A DNA stretch of 64,000 bases from Gadus chalcogrammus (taxonomy: Eukaryota > Chordata > Actinopteri > Gadiformes > Gadidae). The stretch lies in contig NC_079416.1 in assembly GCF_026213295.1 (NCBI RefSeq), forward strand, positions 681,892 through 745,891, read 5' to 3'. Shown in pieces: positions 31,297 to 42,209 of the stretch. The position numbers and the translations under genes were made by a program. The notes under the pieces were generated by a model, which saw nothing but the letters and a program-made list of their open reading frames with translations, was not told where the DNA came from and ran no database searches. The stretch's first letter is position 1; the number at the start of each line of letters is the position of its first letter.

Positions 31297-31759
31297 TGGT
31301 GAAAGTATTTGTATTTAGCGCTCGCAGTTGAGAGCATAGACTGTATGAAAGTTAAACTCGAACTCTCGTTGTGAGAAGTGTCTTGGTGTCAACCTCCTTT
31401 CCTGATTTTCCTAGCGTTACTGAGTCTTCTACGTGCACCTCTCCAGCATGGACTTCTGGGGTAACCGTCTCATCCTGGATCGTCTAGCATGCAATGGACG
31501 GTTCGTAGGCCATTGGCATGTCGTGGCGGGCTTTGGCCGCTGTCGTTACGACTTTACAATTGAGGCCTAGCGTGTTAGCATTGTTCCCCGCTGTAGCAGA
31601 TGGGCGAATGGATGTTTAGGATAATATGTTTCAAATATGTATGATATAACCACTTACATTCACACCTGACCACTCTGACCCTGGTTCCATTAAATGGTGT
31701 GAACTCGACTGGACGGTTGATGACAGGATTCTGATGGGTTGCTAGATTCTTGTGTATGT

Positions 31760-31832
31760 GTTTCCGTAGTGTAGTGGTTATCACGTTAGCCTCACACGCG
31801 AAAGGTCACCGGTTCGAAACTGGGTGGAAACA
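31760..31832 (+). tRNA. trnav-cac: tRNA-Val (CAC)
   Basis: Anticodon CAC at 31793-31795. A29, A49, T62 and T66. Confidence 0.82.
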
Positions 31833-32069
31833 TCAAAACTGTTTTGAGATCATCAAAGTTAATGTTTAAATTCTCCTGCTTTACTATCAAGCAGCTATTC
31901 GGGAAAAGGCTATCTGGAACAGAAACTTCAGCAGCGTCTACTTGGCACCACGCCACCTCTTCAACCGATAGCCGCGTCATATTATTAAGTGTTTAAACCT
32001 GCGCTGAAAACCTGTTCATGCGGGAGCTTCTGCTGGCAAAATTTTCTAGGGTTTTGCTCAATCGACATG

Positions 32070-32142
32070 GTTTCCGTAGTGTAGTGGTTATCACGTTCGC
32101 CTAACACGCGAAAGGTCCCCGGTTCGAAACCGGGCGGAAACA
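32070..32142 (+). tRNA. trnav-aac: tRNA-Val (AAC), perfect consensus
   Basis: Anticodon AAC at 32103-32105. No departure from the reference in 73 bases, with T4 at 32152-32155. One of two perfect AAC copies here and among the most likely to be active. Confidence 0.98.
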
Positions 32143-32151
32143 GCAATACTG

Positions 32152-32155
32152 TTTT
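32152..32155 (+). terminator. Pol III T4 terminator (archetype)
   Basis: TTTT 10-13 bases after the discriminator base of the AAC gene ending at 32142. The same position holds T4 after most CAC, V2, CAA and S-type AAC genes. In CAC copies the site lies in the palindrome TCAAAACTGTTTTGA. Confidence 0.8.
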
Positions 32156-32185
32156 GAGATCAACAAAGTTAATGTTTAAATTCTC

Positions 32186-32204
32186 CTGCTTTACTATCAA
32201 GCAG
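32186..32204 (+). other. Conserved hairpin in S spacer
   Basis: CTGCTT (32186-32191) and AAGCAG (32199-32204) are perfect complements around TACTATC. It is present in nearly every S spacer; copies with AAGTAG keep the stem through a G-T pair. It lies downstream of the T4 run, so it is probably outside the usual transcript. Role unknown. Confidence 0.7.
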
Positions 32205-32379
32205 CTATTCGGGAAAAGGCTTTCTGGAACAGAAACTTCAGCAGCGTCTACTTGGCACCACGCCAACTCTTCAACCGATAGCCGCGTCATATTATTAAGT
32301 GTTTAAACCTGCGCTGAAAACCTGTTCATGCGGGAGCTTCTGCTGACAAAATTTTCTAGGGTTTTGCTCATTCTACATG

Positions 32380-32452
32380 GTTTCCGTAGTGTAGTGGTTA
32401 TCACGTTCGCCTAACACGGGAAAGATCCCCGGTTCGAGACTGGGCGGAAACA
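32380..32452 (+). tRNA. trnav-aac: tRNA-Val (AAC)
   Basis: Anticodon AAC at 32413-32415. G40, A46, G59 and T62. Opens the second 3925-bp copy. Confidence 0.86.
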
Positions 32453-32926
32453 TGGTGAAAGTATTTGTATTTAGTGCTCGCAGTTGATAGCATAGACTGT
32501 GTGAAAGTTAAACTCTAACTCTAGTTGTGAGAAGTTCTTAGGAGTGTCTTGGTGTCAACCTCCTTTCCTTTTTTGCCTAGCGTTACTGAGTCTTCTACGT
32601 GCACCTCTCCAGCATGGACTTCTGGAGTAACCGTCTCATCCTGGATCGTCTAGCGTGCAATGGACGGTTCGTAGTCCATTAGCATGTCGTGGCGGGCTTT
32701 GGCCGCTGTCGTTACGACTTTACAATTGAGGCCTAGTGTGCTTGCATTGTTCCCCGCGGTAGCAGATGGGCAAATGGATGTTTAGGATAATATGTTTCAA
32801 ATATGTATGATATAACCACTTACATTCACACCTGACCACTCTGACCCTGGTTCCATTAAATGTTGTGAACTAGACTGGACGGTTGATGACGGGATTCTGA
32901 TGGGTCGCCAGATACACAGTGTATGT

Positions 32927-32999
32927 GTTTTCGTAGTGTAGTGGTTATCACGGTCGCCTCACACGCGAAAGGTCCCCGGTTCGAAACGGGGCGGAAACA
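32927..32999 (+). tRNA. trnav-cac: tRNA-Val (CAC)
   Basis: Anticodon CAC at 32960-32962. T5, G27 and G62. Confidence 0.84.
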
Positions 33000-33236
33000 T
33001 CAAAACTGTTTTGAGATCAACAAAGTTAATGTTTAAATTCTCCTGCTTTACTATCAAGCAGCTATTCGGGAAAAGGCTATCTGGAACAGAAACTTCAGCA
33101 GCGTCTACTTGGCACCACGCCACCTCTTCAACCGATAGCCGCGTCATATTATTAAGTGTTTAAACCTGCGCTGAAAACCTGTTCATGCGGGAGCATCTGC
33201 TGGCAAAATTTTCTAGGGTTTTGCTCAATCGACATG

Positions 33237-33309
33237 GTTTCCGTAGTGTAGTGGTTATCACGTTCGCCTAACACGCGATAGGTCCCCGGTTCGAGACCGG
33301 GCGGAAACA
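33237..33309 (+). tRNA. trnav-aac: tRNA-Val (AAC)
   Basis: Anticodon AAC at 33270-33272. T43 and G59. Confidence 0.92.
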
Positions 33310-33671
33310 TGGTGAAAGTATTTGTATTTAGCGCTCGCAGTTGAGAGCATAGACTGTATGAAAGTTAAACTCGAACTCTAGTTGTGAGAAGTGTCTGGGT
33401 GTCAACCTCCTTTCCTGATTTTCCTAGCGTTACTGAGCCTTCTACGTGCACCTCTCCAGCATGGACTTCTGGGGTAACCGTCTCATCCTGGATCGTCTAG
33501 CATGCAATGGACGGTTCGTAGGCCATTGGTATGTCGTGGTGGGCTTTGGCCGCTGTCGTTACGACTTTACAAGCCTCGTCATATTATTAAGTATTTAAAC
33601 CAACGCGGAAAACCTGTTCATGCGGGTGCTTCTGATCACAAAATTTTCTAGTTTTTTTTTCATTCTCACAG

Positions 33672-33744
33672 GTTTCCGTAGTTTAGTGGTTATCACGTTC
33701 GCCTTACACGCGAAAGGTCCCCGGTTCGAGACCGGGCGGAAACA
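33672..33744 (+). tRNA. trnav-uac: tRNA-Val (TAC)
   Basis: Anticodon TAC at 33705-33707. T12 and G59. Confidence 0.92.
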
Positions 33745-34218
33745 TGGTGAAAGTATTTGTGTTTAGTGCTCGCAGTTGATAGCATAGACTGTGTGAAAGT
33801 TAAACTCTAACTCTGGTTGTGAGAAGTTCTTAGGAGTGTCTTGGTGTCAACCTCCTTTCCTGTTTTGCCTAGCGTTACTGAGTCTTCTACGTGCACATCT
33901 CCAGCATGGACTTCTGGGGTAACCGTCTCATCCTGGATCGTCTAGCGTGCAATGGACGGTTCGTAGTCCATTAGCATGTCGTGGCGGGCTTTGGCCGCTG
34001 TCGTTACGACTTTACAATTGAGGCCTAGCGTGCTAGCATTGTTCCCCGCGGTAGCAGATGGGCGAATGGATGTTTAGGATAATATGTTTCAAATATGTAT
34101 GATATAACCACTTACATTCACACCTGACCACTCTGACCCTGGTTCCATTAAATGTTGTGAACTAGACTGGACGGTTGATGACGGGATTCTTATGGGTTGC
34201 CAGATACTAGGTGTATGT

Positions 34219-34291
34219 GTATTCGTAGTGTAGTGGTTATCACGTTCGCCTCACACGCGAAAGGTCCCTGGTTCGAAACCGGGCAGAAACA
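34219..34291 (+). tRNA. trnav-cac: tRNA-Val (CAC)
   Basis: Anticodon CAC at 34252-34254. A3, T5, T51 and A67. Confidence 0.78.
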
Positions 34292-34528
34292 TCTAAACTG
34301 TTTTGAGATCAACAAAGTTAATGTTTAAATTCTCCTGCTTTACCATCAAGCAGCTATTCGTGATGAGTCTATCTGGAACAGAGCCTTCAGCAGCGTCTAC
34401 TTGGCACCACGCCTCCTCTTCAACCGATAGCCTCGTCATATTATTAAGTGTTTAAACCTGCGCTGAAAACCTGTTCATGTGGGAGCTTCTGCTGACAAAA
34501 TTTTCTAGGGTTATGCTCAAGCTAATAG

Positions 34529-34601
34529 GTTTCCGTTGTGTAGTGATTATCACGTTCGCCTAACACGCGAAAGGTCTCCGGTTTGAAACCGGGCAGAAAG
34601 A
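34529..34601 (+). tRNA. trnav-aac: tRNA-Val (AAC), V2 class with G72
   Basis: Anticodon AAC at 34562-34564. T9, A18, T49, T56, A67 and G72. Confidence 0.77.
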
Positions 34602-34838
34602 GTTTCATCGTTTTGAGATATACAAAGTTAATGTTTAAATTCTCCTGCTTTACCATCAAGCAGCTATTCGGGAAAAGGCTATCTGGAACAGAAACTTCAG
34701 CAGCGTCTACTTGGCACCACGCCAACTCTTCAACCGATAGCCGCATCATATTATTAAGTGTTTAAACCTGCTCTGAAAACCTGTTCATGCGGGAGCTTCT
34801 GCTGACAACATTTTCTAGGGTTTTGTTCAATCTACATG

Positions 34839-34911
34839 GTTTCCGTAGTGTAGTGGTTATCACGTTCGCCTAACACTTGAAAGGTCCCCGGTACGAAACC
34901 GGGCGGAAACA
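34839..34911 (+). tRNA. trnav-aac: tRNA-Val (AAC), B-box change
   Basis: Anticodon AAC at 34872-34874. T39, T40 and A55; C51 is normal here, unlike 30914. Confidence 0.75.
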
Positions 34912-35148
34912 GCAATACTGTTTTGAGATCAACAAAGTTAATGTTTAAATTCTCCTGCTTTACTATCAAGCAGCTATTCGTGATGAGTCTATCTGGAACA
35001 GAGCCTTCAGCAGCGTCTACTTGGCACCACGCCACCTCTTCAACTGATAGCCTCGTCATATTATTAAGTGTTTAAACCTGCGCTGAAAACCTGTTCATGC
35101 GGGAGCTTCTGCTGACAAAATTTTCTAGGGTTTTGCTCAATCGACATG

Positions 35149-35221
35149 GTTTCCGTAGTGTAGTGGTTATCACGTTCGCCTAACACGCGAAAGGTCCCCG
35201 GTTCGAGACCGGGCGGAAACA
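35149..35221 (+). tRNA. trnav-aac: tRNA-Val (AAC)
   Basis: Anticodon AAC at 35182-35184. G59 only. L spacer follows. Confidence 0.96.
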
Positions 35222-35684
35222 TGGTGAAAGTATTTGTATTTAGCGCTCGCAGTTGAGAGCATAGACTGTATGAAAGTTAAACTCGAACTCTCGTTGTGAG
35301 AAGTGTCTTGGTGTCAACCTCCTTTCCTGATTTTCCTAGCGTTACTGAGTCTTCTACGTGCACCTCTCCAGCATGGACTTCTGGGGTAACCGTCTCATCC
35401 TGGATCGTCTAGCATGCAATGGACGGTTCGTAGGCCATTGGCATGTCGTGGCGGGCTTTGGCCGCTGTCGTTACGACTTTACAATTGAGGCCTAGCGTGT
35501 TAGCATTGTTCCCCGCTGTAGCAGATGGGCGAATGGATGTTTAGGATAATATGTTTCAAATATGTATGATATAACCACTTACATTCACACCTGACCACTC
35601 TGACCCTGGTTCCATTAAATGGTGTGAACTCGACTGGACGGTTGATGACAGGATTCTGATGGGTTGCCAGATTCTTGTGTATGT

Positions 35685-35757
35685 GTTTCCGTAGTGTAGT
35701 GGTTATCACGTTAGCCTCACACGCGAAAGGTCCCCGGTTCGAAACTGGGCGGAAACA
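35685..35757 (+). tRNA. trnav-cac: tRNA-Val (CAC), terminator lost
   Basis: Anticodon CAC at 35718-35720. A29 and T62. The usual T4 at +10 reads GTGTT, so the first T4 downstream is at 35967-35970. Confidence 0.86.
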
Positions 35758-35994
35758 TCAAAACTGTGTTGAGATCAACAAAGTTAATGTTTAAATTCTC
35801 CTGCTTTACTATCAAGCAGCTATTCGGGAAAAGGCTATCTGGAACAGAAACTTCAGCAGCGTCTACTTGGCACCACGCCACCTCTTCAACCGATAGCCGC
35901 GTCATATTATTAAGTGTTTAAACCTGCGCTGAAAACCTGTTCATGCGGGAGCTTCTGCTGGCAAAATTTTCTAGGGTTTTGATCAATCGACATG

Positions 35995-36067
35995 GTTTCC
36001 GTAGTGTAGTGGTTATCACGTTCGCCTAACACGCGAAAGGTCCCCGGTTCGAAACCGGGCGGAAACA
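35995..36067 (+). tRNA. trnav-aac: tRNA-Val (AAC), perfect consensus
   Basis: Anticodon AAC at 36028-36030. No change from the reference, with T4 at +10. Block copy of 32070. Confidence 0.98.
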
Positions 36068-36304
36068 GCAATACTGTTTTGAGATCAACAAAGTTAATGT
36101 TTAAATTCTCCTGCTTTACTATCAAGCAGCTATTCGGGAAAAGGCTATCTGGAACAGAAACTTCAGCAGCGTCTACTTGGCACCACGCCAACTCTTCAAC
36201 CGATAGCCGCGTCATATTATTAAGTGTTTAAACCTGCGCTGAAAACCTGTTCATGCGGGTGCTTCTGATCACAATATTTTCTAGGTTTGTTTTCATTCTC
36301 AAAG

Positions 36305-36374
36305 GTTTCCGTAGTGTAGTTATCAAGTTCGCCTTACACGCGATAGGTCCCCGGTTCGAGACCGGGCGGAAACA
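36305..36374 (+). tRNA. trnav-uac: tRNA-Val (TAC), D-loop deletion
   Basis: Anticodon TAC at 36335-36337. Three bases are missing from the D loop (the GG region) and position 25 is A, so the gene is 70 bases with a damaged A box. T43 and G59. Confidence 0.7.
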
Positions 36375-36848
36375 TGGTGAAAGTATTTGTATTTAGTGCT
36401 CGCAGTTGAGAGCATAGACTGTATGAAAGTTAAACTCTAACTCTAGTTGTGAGAAGTTCTTAGGAGTGTCTTGGTGTCAACCTCCTTTCCTGTTTTGCCT
36501 AGCGTTACTGAGTCTTCTACGTGCACCTCTCCAGCATGGACTTCTGGGGTAACCGTCTCATCCTGGATCGTCTAGCGTGCAATGGACGGTTCGTAGTCCA
36601 TTAGCATGTCGTGGCGGGCTTTGGCCGCTGTCGTTACGACTTTACAATTGAGGCCTAGCGTGCTAGCATTGTTCCCCGCGGTAGCAGATGGGCGAATGGA
36701 TTTTTAGGATAATATGTTTCAAATATGTATGATATAACCACTTACATTCACACCTGACCACTCTGACCCTGGTTCCATTAAATGTTGTGAACTAGACTGG
36801 ACGGTTGATGACGGGATTCTTATGGGTTGCCAGATACTGCGTGTATGT

Positions 36849-36921
36849 GTTTTTGTAGTGTAGTGGTTATCACGTTCGCCTCACACGCGAAAGGTCCCCG
36901 GTTCGAAACCGGGCGGAAACA
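36849..36921 (+). tRNA. trnav-cac: tRNA-Val (CAC)
   Basis: Anticodon CAC at 36882-36884. T5 and T6 only. Confidence 0.92.
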
Positions 36922-37158
36922 TCAAAACTGTTTTGAGATCAACAAAGTTAATGTTTAAATTCTCCTGCTTTACTATCAAGCAGCTATTCGTGATGAGTCT
37001 ATCTGGAACAGAGCCTTCAGCAGCGTCTACTTGGCACCACGCCACCTCTTCAACCGATAGCCTCGTCATATTATTAAGTGTTTAAACCTGCGCTGAAAAC
37101 CTGTTCATGTGGGAGCTTCTGCTGACAAAATTTTCTAGGGTTATGCTCAAGCTAACAG

Positions 37159-37231
37159 GTTTCCGTTGTGTAGTGATTATCACGTTCGCCTAACACGCGA
37201 AAGGTCTCCGGTTTGAAACCGGGCAGAAACA
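37159..37231 (+). tRNA. trnav-aac: tRNA-Val (AAC), V2 class
   Basis: Anticodon AAC at 37192-37194. T9, A18, T49, T56 and A67. Confidence 0.83.
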
Positions 37232-37468
37232 GTTTCATTGTTTTGAGCTATACAAAGTTAATGTTTAAATTCTCCTGCTTTACTATCATGCAGCTATTCG
37301 GGATGAGTCTATCTGGAACAGAAACTTCAGCAGCGTCTACTTGGCACCACGCCCCCTCTTCAACCGATAGCCTCGTCATATTATTAAGTATTTAAACCAA
37401 CGCGGAAAACCTGTTCATGCGGGTGCTTCTGATGACAATATTTTCTAGTTTTTTTTTCTTTCGCACAG

Positions 37469-37541
37469 GTTTCCGTAGTGTAGTGGTTATCACGTTCGCC
37501 TTACACGCGAAAGGTCCCCGGTTCAAGACCGGGCGGAAACA
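37469..37541 (+). tRNA. trnav-uac: tRNA-Val (TAC)
   Basis: Anticodon TAC at 37502-37504. A57 and G59. The first T4 downstream is about 200 bases away. Confidence 0.93.
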
Positions 37542-37767
37542 GCATTAATTACAAATTTAATGTTTAAATTCTCCTGCTTTGCTATCAAGCAGCTATTCGG
37601 GAAAAGTCTGTCTGGAACAGGACCTTCAGCAGTGACTACTTGGCACCACGCCACCTCTTCAACCGATAGCCTCGTCATATTATTAAGTGTTTAAACCTGC
37701 GCTGAAAACCTGTTCATGCGGGAGCTTCTGCTGACAACATTTTCTAGGGTTATGCTCAAGCTAATAG

Positions 37768-37840
37768 GTTTCCGTTGTGTAGTGATTATCACGTTCGCCT
37801 AACACGCGATAGGTCCCCGGTTCGAAACCGGGCAGAAACA
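37768..37840 (+). tRNA. trnav-aac: tRNA-Val (AAC), V2 class
   Basis: Anticodon AAC at 37801-37803. T9, A18, T43 and A67. Confidence 0.83.
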
Positions 37841-38077
37841 GTTTCATCGTTTTGAGATATATAAAGTTAATGTTTAAATTCTCCTGCTTTACTATCAAGC
37901 AGCTATTCGGGAAAAGGCTATCTGGAACAGAAACTTCAGCAGCGTCTACTTGGCACCACGCCAACTCTTCAACCGATAGCCGCGTCATATTATTAAGTGT
38001 TTAAACCTGCGCTGAAAACCTGTTCATGCGGGAGCTTCTGCTGACAAAATTTTCTAGGGTTTTGCTCATTCTACATG

Positions 38078-38150
38078 GTTTCCGTAGTGTAGTGGTTATC
38101 ACGTTCGCCTAACACGGGAAAGATCCCCGGTTCGAGACTGGGCGGAAACA
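38078..38150 (+). tRNA. trnav-aac: tRNA-Val (AAC)
   Basis: Anticodon AAC at 38111-38113. G40, A46, G59 and T62. Confidence 0.86.
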
Positions 38151-38624
38151 TGGTGAAAGTATTTGTATTTAGTGCTCGCAGTTGATAGCATAGACTGTGT
38201 GAAAGTTAAACTCTAACTCTAGTTGTGAGAAGTTCTTAGGAGTGTCTTGGTGTCAACCTCCTTTCCTTTTTTGCCTAGCGTTACTGAGTCTTCTACGTGC
38301 ACCTCTCCAGCATGGACTTCTGGAGTAACCGTCTCATCCTGGATCGTCTAGCGTGCAATGGACGGTTCGTAGTCCATTAGCATGTCGTGGCGGGCTTTGG
38401 CCGCTGTCGTTACGACTTTACAATTGAGGCCTAGTGTGCTTGCATTGTTCCCCGCGGTAGCAGATGGGCAAATGGATGTTTAGGATAATATGTTTCAAAT
38501 ATGTATGATATAACCACTTACATTCACACCTGACCACTCTGACCCTGGTTCCATTAAATGTTGTGAACTAGACTGGACGGTTGATGACGGGATTCTGATG
38601 GGTCGCCAGATACACAGTGTATGT

Positions 38625-38697
38625 GTTTTCGTAGTGTAGTGGTTATCACGGTCGCCTCACACGCGAAAGGTCCCCGGTTCGAAACGGGGCGGAAACA
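38625..38697 (+). tRNA. trnav-cac: tRNA-Val (CAC)
   Basis: Anticodon CAC at 38658-38660. T5, G27 and G62. Confidence 0.84.
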
Positions 38698-38934
38698 TCA
38701 AAACTGTTTTGAGATCAACAAAGTTAATGTTTAAATTCTCCTGCTTTACTATCAAGCAGCTATTCGGGAAAAGGCTATCTGGAACAGAAACTTCAGCAGC
38801 GTCTACTTGGCACCACGCCACCTCTTCAACCGATAGCCGCGTCATATTATTAAGTGTTTAAACCTGCGCTGAAAACCTGTTCATGCGGGAGCTTCTGCTG
38901 GCAAAATTTTCTAGGGTTTTGCTCAATCGATATG

Positions 38935-39007
38935 GTTTCCGTAGTGTAGTGGTTATCACGTTCGCCTAACACGCGATAGGTCCCCGGTTCGAGACCGGGC
39001 GGAAACA
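38935..39007 (+). tRNA. trnav-aac: tRNA-Val (AAC)
   Basis: Anticodon AAC at 38968-38970. T43 and G59. Confidence 0.92.
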
Positions 39008-39369
39008 TGGTGAAAGTATTTGTATTTAGCGCTCGCAGTTGAGAGCATAGACTGTATGAAAGTTAAACTCGAACTCTAGTTGTGAGAAGTGTCTGGGTGT
39101 CAACCTCCTTTCCTGATTTTCCTAGCGTTACTGAGCCTTCTACGTGCACCTCTCCAGCATGGACTTCTGGGGTAACCGTCTCATCCTGGATCGTCTAGCA
39201 TGCAATGGACGGTTCGTAGGCCATTGGTATGTCGTGGTGGGCTTTGGCCGCTGTCGTTACGACTTTACAAGCCTCGTCATATTATTAAGTATTTAAACCA
39301 ACGCGGAAAACCTGTTCATGCGGGTGCTTCTGATCACAAAATTTTCTAGTTTTTTTTTCATTCTCACAG

Positions 39370-39442
39370 GTTTCCGTAGTTTAGTGGTTATCACGTTCGC
39401 CTTACACGCGAAAGGTCCCCGGTTCGAGACCGGGCGGAAACA
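39370..39442 (+). tRNA. trnav-uac: tRNA-Val (TAC)
   Basis: Anticodon TAC at 39403-39405. T12 and G59. Confidence 0.92.
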
Positions 39443-39916
39443 TGGTGAAAGTATTTGTGTTTAGTGCTCGCAGTTGATAGCATAGACTGTGTGAAAGTTA
39501 AACTCTAACTCTGGTTGTGAGAAGTTCTTAGGAGTGTCTTGGTGTCAACCTCCTTTCCTGTTTTGCCTAGCGTTACTGAGTCTTCTACGTGCACATCTCC
39601 AGCATGGACTTCTGGGGTAACCGTCTCATCCTGGATCGTCTAGCGTGCAATGGACGGTTCGTAGTCCATTAGCATGTCGTGGCGGGCTTTGGCCGCTGTC
39701 GTTACGACTTTACAATTGAGGCCTAGCGTGCTAGCATTGTTCCCCGCGGTAGCAGATGGGCGAATGGATGTTTAGGATAATATGTTTCAAATATGTATGA
39801 TATAACCACTTACATTCACACCTGACCACTCTGACCCTGGTTCCATTAAATGTTGTGAACTAGACTGGACGGTTGATGACGGGATTCTGATGGGTTGCCA
39901 GATACTAGGTGTATGT

Positions 39917-39958
39917 GTATTCGTAGTGTAGTCCCCGGTTCGAAACCGGGCAGAAACA
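39917..39958 (+). pseudogene. tRNA-Val minigene, 31-base deletion
   Basis: A CAC-type gene (A3, T5, A67) that has lost the rest of the D arm and the whole anticodon arm. 42 bases remain: both acceptor strands and a perfect T arm with B box. The break is at a short GT repeat. It cannot decode. Confidence 0.9.
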
Positions 39959-40195
39959 TCTAAAATGTTTTGAGATCAACAAAGTTAATGTTTAAATTCT
40001 CCTGCTTTACCATCAAGCAGCTATTCGTGATGAGTCTATCTGGAACAGAGCCTTCAGCAGCGTCTACTTGGCACCACGCCACCTCTTCAACCGATAGCCT
40101 CGTCATATTATTAAGTGTTTAAACCTGCGCTGAAAACCTGTTCATGTGGGAGCTTCTGCTGACAAAATTTTCTAGGGTTATGCTCAAGCTAATAG

Positions 40196-40268
40196 GTTTC
40201 CGTTGTGTAGTGATTATCACGTTCGCCTAACATGCGATAGGTCCCCGGTTCGAAATCGGGCAGGAAGA
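40196..40268 (+). tRNA. trnav-aac: tRNA-Val (AAC), V2 class, decayed
   Basis: Anticodon AAC at 40229-40231. T9, A18, T38, T43, T61, A67, G69 and G72 give several acceptor and T-stem mismatches. Confidence 0.7.
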
Positions 40269-40505
40269 GTTTCATCGTTTTGAGATATACAAAGTTAATG
40301 TTTAAATTCTCCTGCTTTACTATCAAGCAGCTGTTCGGGAAAAGGCTATCTGGAACAGAAACTTCAGCAGCGTCTACTTGGCACCACGCCAACTCTTCAA
40401 CCGATAGCCGCGTCATATTATTAAGTGTTTAAACCTGCGCTGAAAACCTGTTCATGTGGGAGCTTCTGCTGACAAAATTTTCTAGGGTTTTGTTCAATCT
40501 ACATG

Positions 40506-40578
40506 GTTTCCGTAGTGTAGTGGTTATCACGTTCGCCTAACACGCGAAAGGTCCCCGGTTCGAGACCGGGCGGAAACA
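40506..40578 (+). tRNA. trnav-aac: tRNA-Val (AAC)
   Basis: Anticodon AAC at 40539-40541. G59 only. Confidence 0.96.
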
Positions 40579-41042
40579 TGGTGAAAGTATTTGTATTTAG
40601 CGCTCGCAGTTGAGAGCATAGACCGTATGAAAGTTAAACTCGAACTCTCGTTGTGAGAAGTGTCTTGGTGTCAACCTCCTTTCCTGATTTTCCTAGCGTT
40701 ACTGAGTCATCTACGTGCACCTCTCCAGCATGGACTTCTGGGGTAACCGTCTCATCCTGGATCGTCTAGCATGCAATGGACGGTTCGTAGGCCATTGGCA
40801 TGTCGTGGCGGGCTTTGGCCGCTGTCGTTACGACTTTACAATTGAGGCCTAGCGTGTTAGCATTGTTCCCCGCTGTAGCAGATGGGCGAATGGATGTTTA
40901 GGATAATATGTTTCAAATATGTATGATATAACCACTTACATTCACACCTGACCACTCTGACCCTGGTTCCATTAAATGTTGTGAACTAGACTGGACGGTT
41001 GATGACGCGATTCTTATGGGTTGCCAGATACTGAGTGTTTGT

Positions 41043-41115
41043 GTTTTTGTAGTGTAGTGGTTATCACGTTCGCCTCACACGCGAAAGGTCCCCGGTTCGA
41101 AACCGGGCGGAAACA
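41043..41115 (+). tRNA. trnav-cac: tRNA-Val (CAC)
   Basis: Anticodon CAC at 41076-41078. T5 and T6 only. Confidence 0.92.
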
Positions 41116-41352
41116 TCAAAACTGTTTTGAGATCAACAAAGTTAATGTTTAAATTCTCCTGCTTTACTATCAAGCAGCTATTCGGGAAAAGGCTATCTGG
41201 AACAGAAACTTCAGCAGCGTCTACTTGGCACCACGCCAACTCTTCAACCGATAGCCGCGTCATATTATTAAGTGTTTAAACCTGCGCTGAAAACCTGTTC
41301 ATGCGGGAGCTTCTGCTGACAAAATTTTCTAGGGTTTTGCTCATTCTACATG

Positions 41353-41425
41353 GTTTCCGTAGTGTAGTGGTTATCACGTTCGCCTAACACGGGAAAGATC
41401 CCCGGTTCGAGACTGGGCGGAAACA
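41353..41425 (+). tRNA. trnav-aac: tRNA-Val (AAC)
   Basis: Anticodon AAC at 41386-41388. G40, A46, G59 and T62. Confidence 0.86.
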
Positions 41426-41899
41426 TGGTGAAAGTATTTGTATTTAGTGCTCGCAGTTGATAGCATAGACTGTGTGAAAGTTAAACTCTAACTCTAGTTG
41501 TGAGAAGTTCTTAGGAGTGTCTTGGTGTCAACCTCCTTTCCTTTTTTGCCTAGCGTTACTGAGTCTTCTACGTGCACCTCTCCAGCATGGACTTCTGGAG
41601 TAACCGTCTCATCCTGGATCGTCTAGCGTGCAATGGACGGTTCGTAGTCCATTAGCATGTCGTGGCGGGCTTTGGCCGCTGTCGTTACGACTTTACAATT
41701 GAGGCCTAGTGTGCTTGCATTGTTCCCCGCGGTAGCAGATGGGCAAATGGATGTTTAGGATAATATGTTTCAAATATGTATGATATAACCACTTACATTC
41801 ACACCTGACCACTCTGACCCTGGTTCCATTAAATGTTGTGAACTAGACTGGACGGTTGATGACGGGATTCTGATGGGTCGCCAGATACACAGTGTATGT

Positions 41900-41972
41900 G
41901 TTTTCGTAGTGTAGTGGTTATCACGGTCGCCTCACACGCGAAAGGTCCCCGGTTCGAAACGGGGCGGAAACA
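41900..41972 (+). tRNA. trnav-cac: tRNA-Val (CAC)
   Basis: Anticodon CAC at 41933-41935. T5, G27 and G62. Confidence 0.84.
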
Positions 41973-42209
41973 TCAAAACTGTTTTGAGATCAACAAAGTT
42001 AATGTTTAAATTCTCCTGCTTTACTATCAAGCAGCTATTCGGGAAAAGGCTATCTGGAACAGAAACTTCAGCAGCGTCTACTTGGCACCACGCCACCTCT
42101 TCAACCGATAGCCGCGTCATATTATTAAGTGTTTAAACCTGCGCTGAAAACCTGTTCATGCGGGAGCTTCTGCTGACAAAATTTTCTAGGGTTTTGCTCA
42201 TTCTACATG

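Larger units (their letters stand above)
32143..32379 (+). repeat. Short spacer S (archetype, 237 bp)
   Basis: Representative of the spacer after nearly all V2, CAC and S-type AAC genes. In order it holds a T4 run 10-13 bases after the tRNA, the CTGCTT/AAGCAG hairpin, a conserved stretch ending in a TATTATTAAG segment, and aaaattttctagggtt shortly before the next gene. A 226-bp form follows TAC genes at 1262, 3036, 4811, 6267, 10682, 22365, 24905, 26588, 37469, 59351 and 62903, and lacks the first T4. No gene or known mobile element was recognised in it. Confidence 0.9.
28455..36236 (+). repeat. 3925-bp block, two copies
   Basis: Ten genes starting at 28455, 29002, 29312, 29747, 30294, 30604, 30914, 31224, 31760 and 32070 recur exactly 3925 bp later. 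The second copy ends near 36236, where the spacer switches to the type leading into a TAC gene. Confidence 0.93.
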
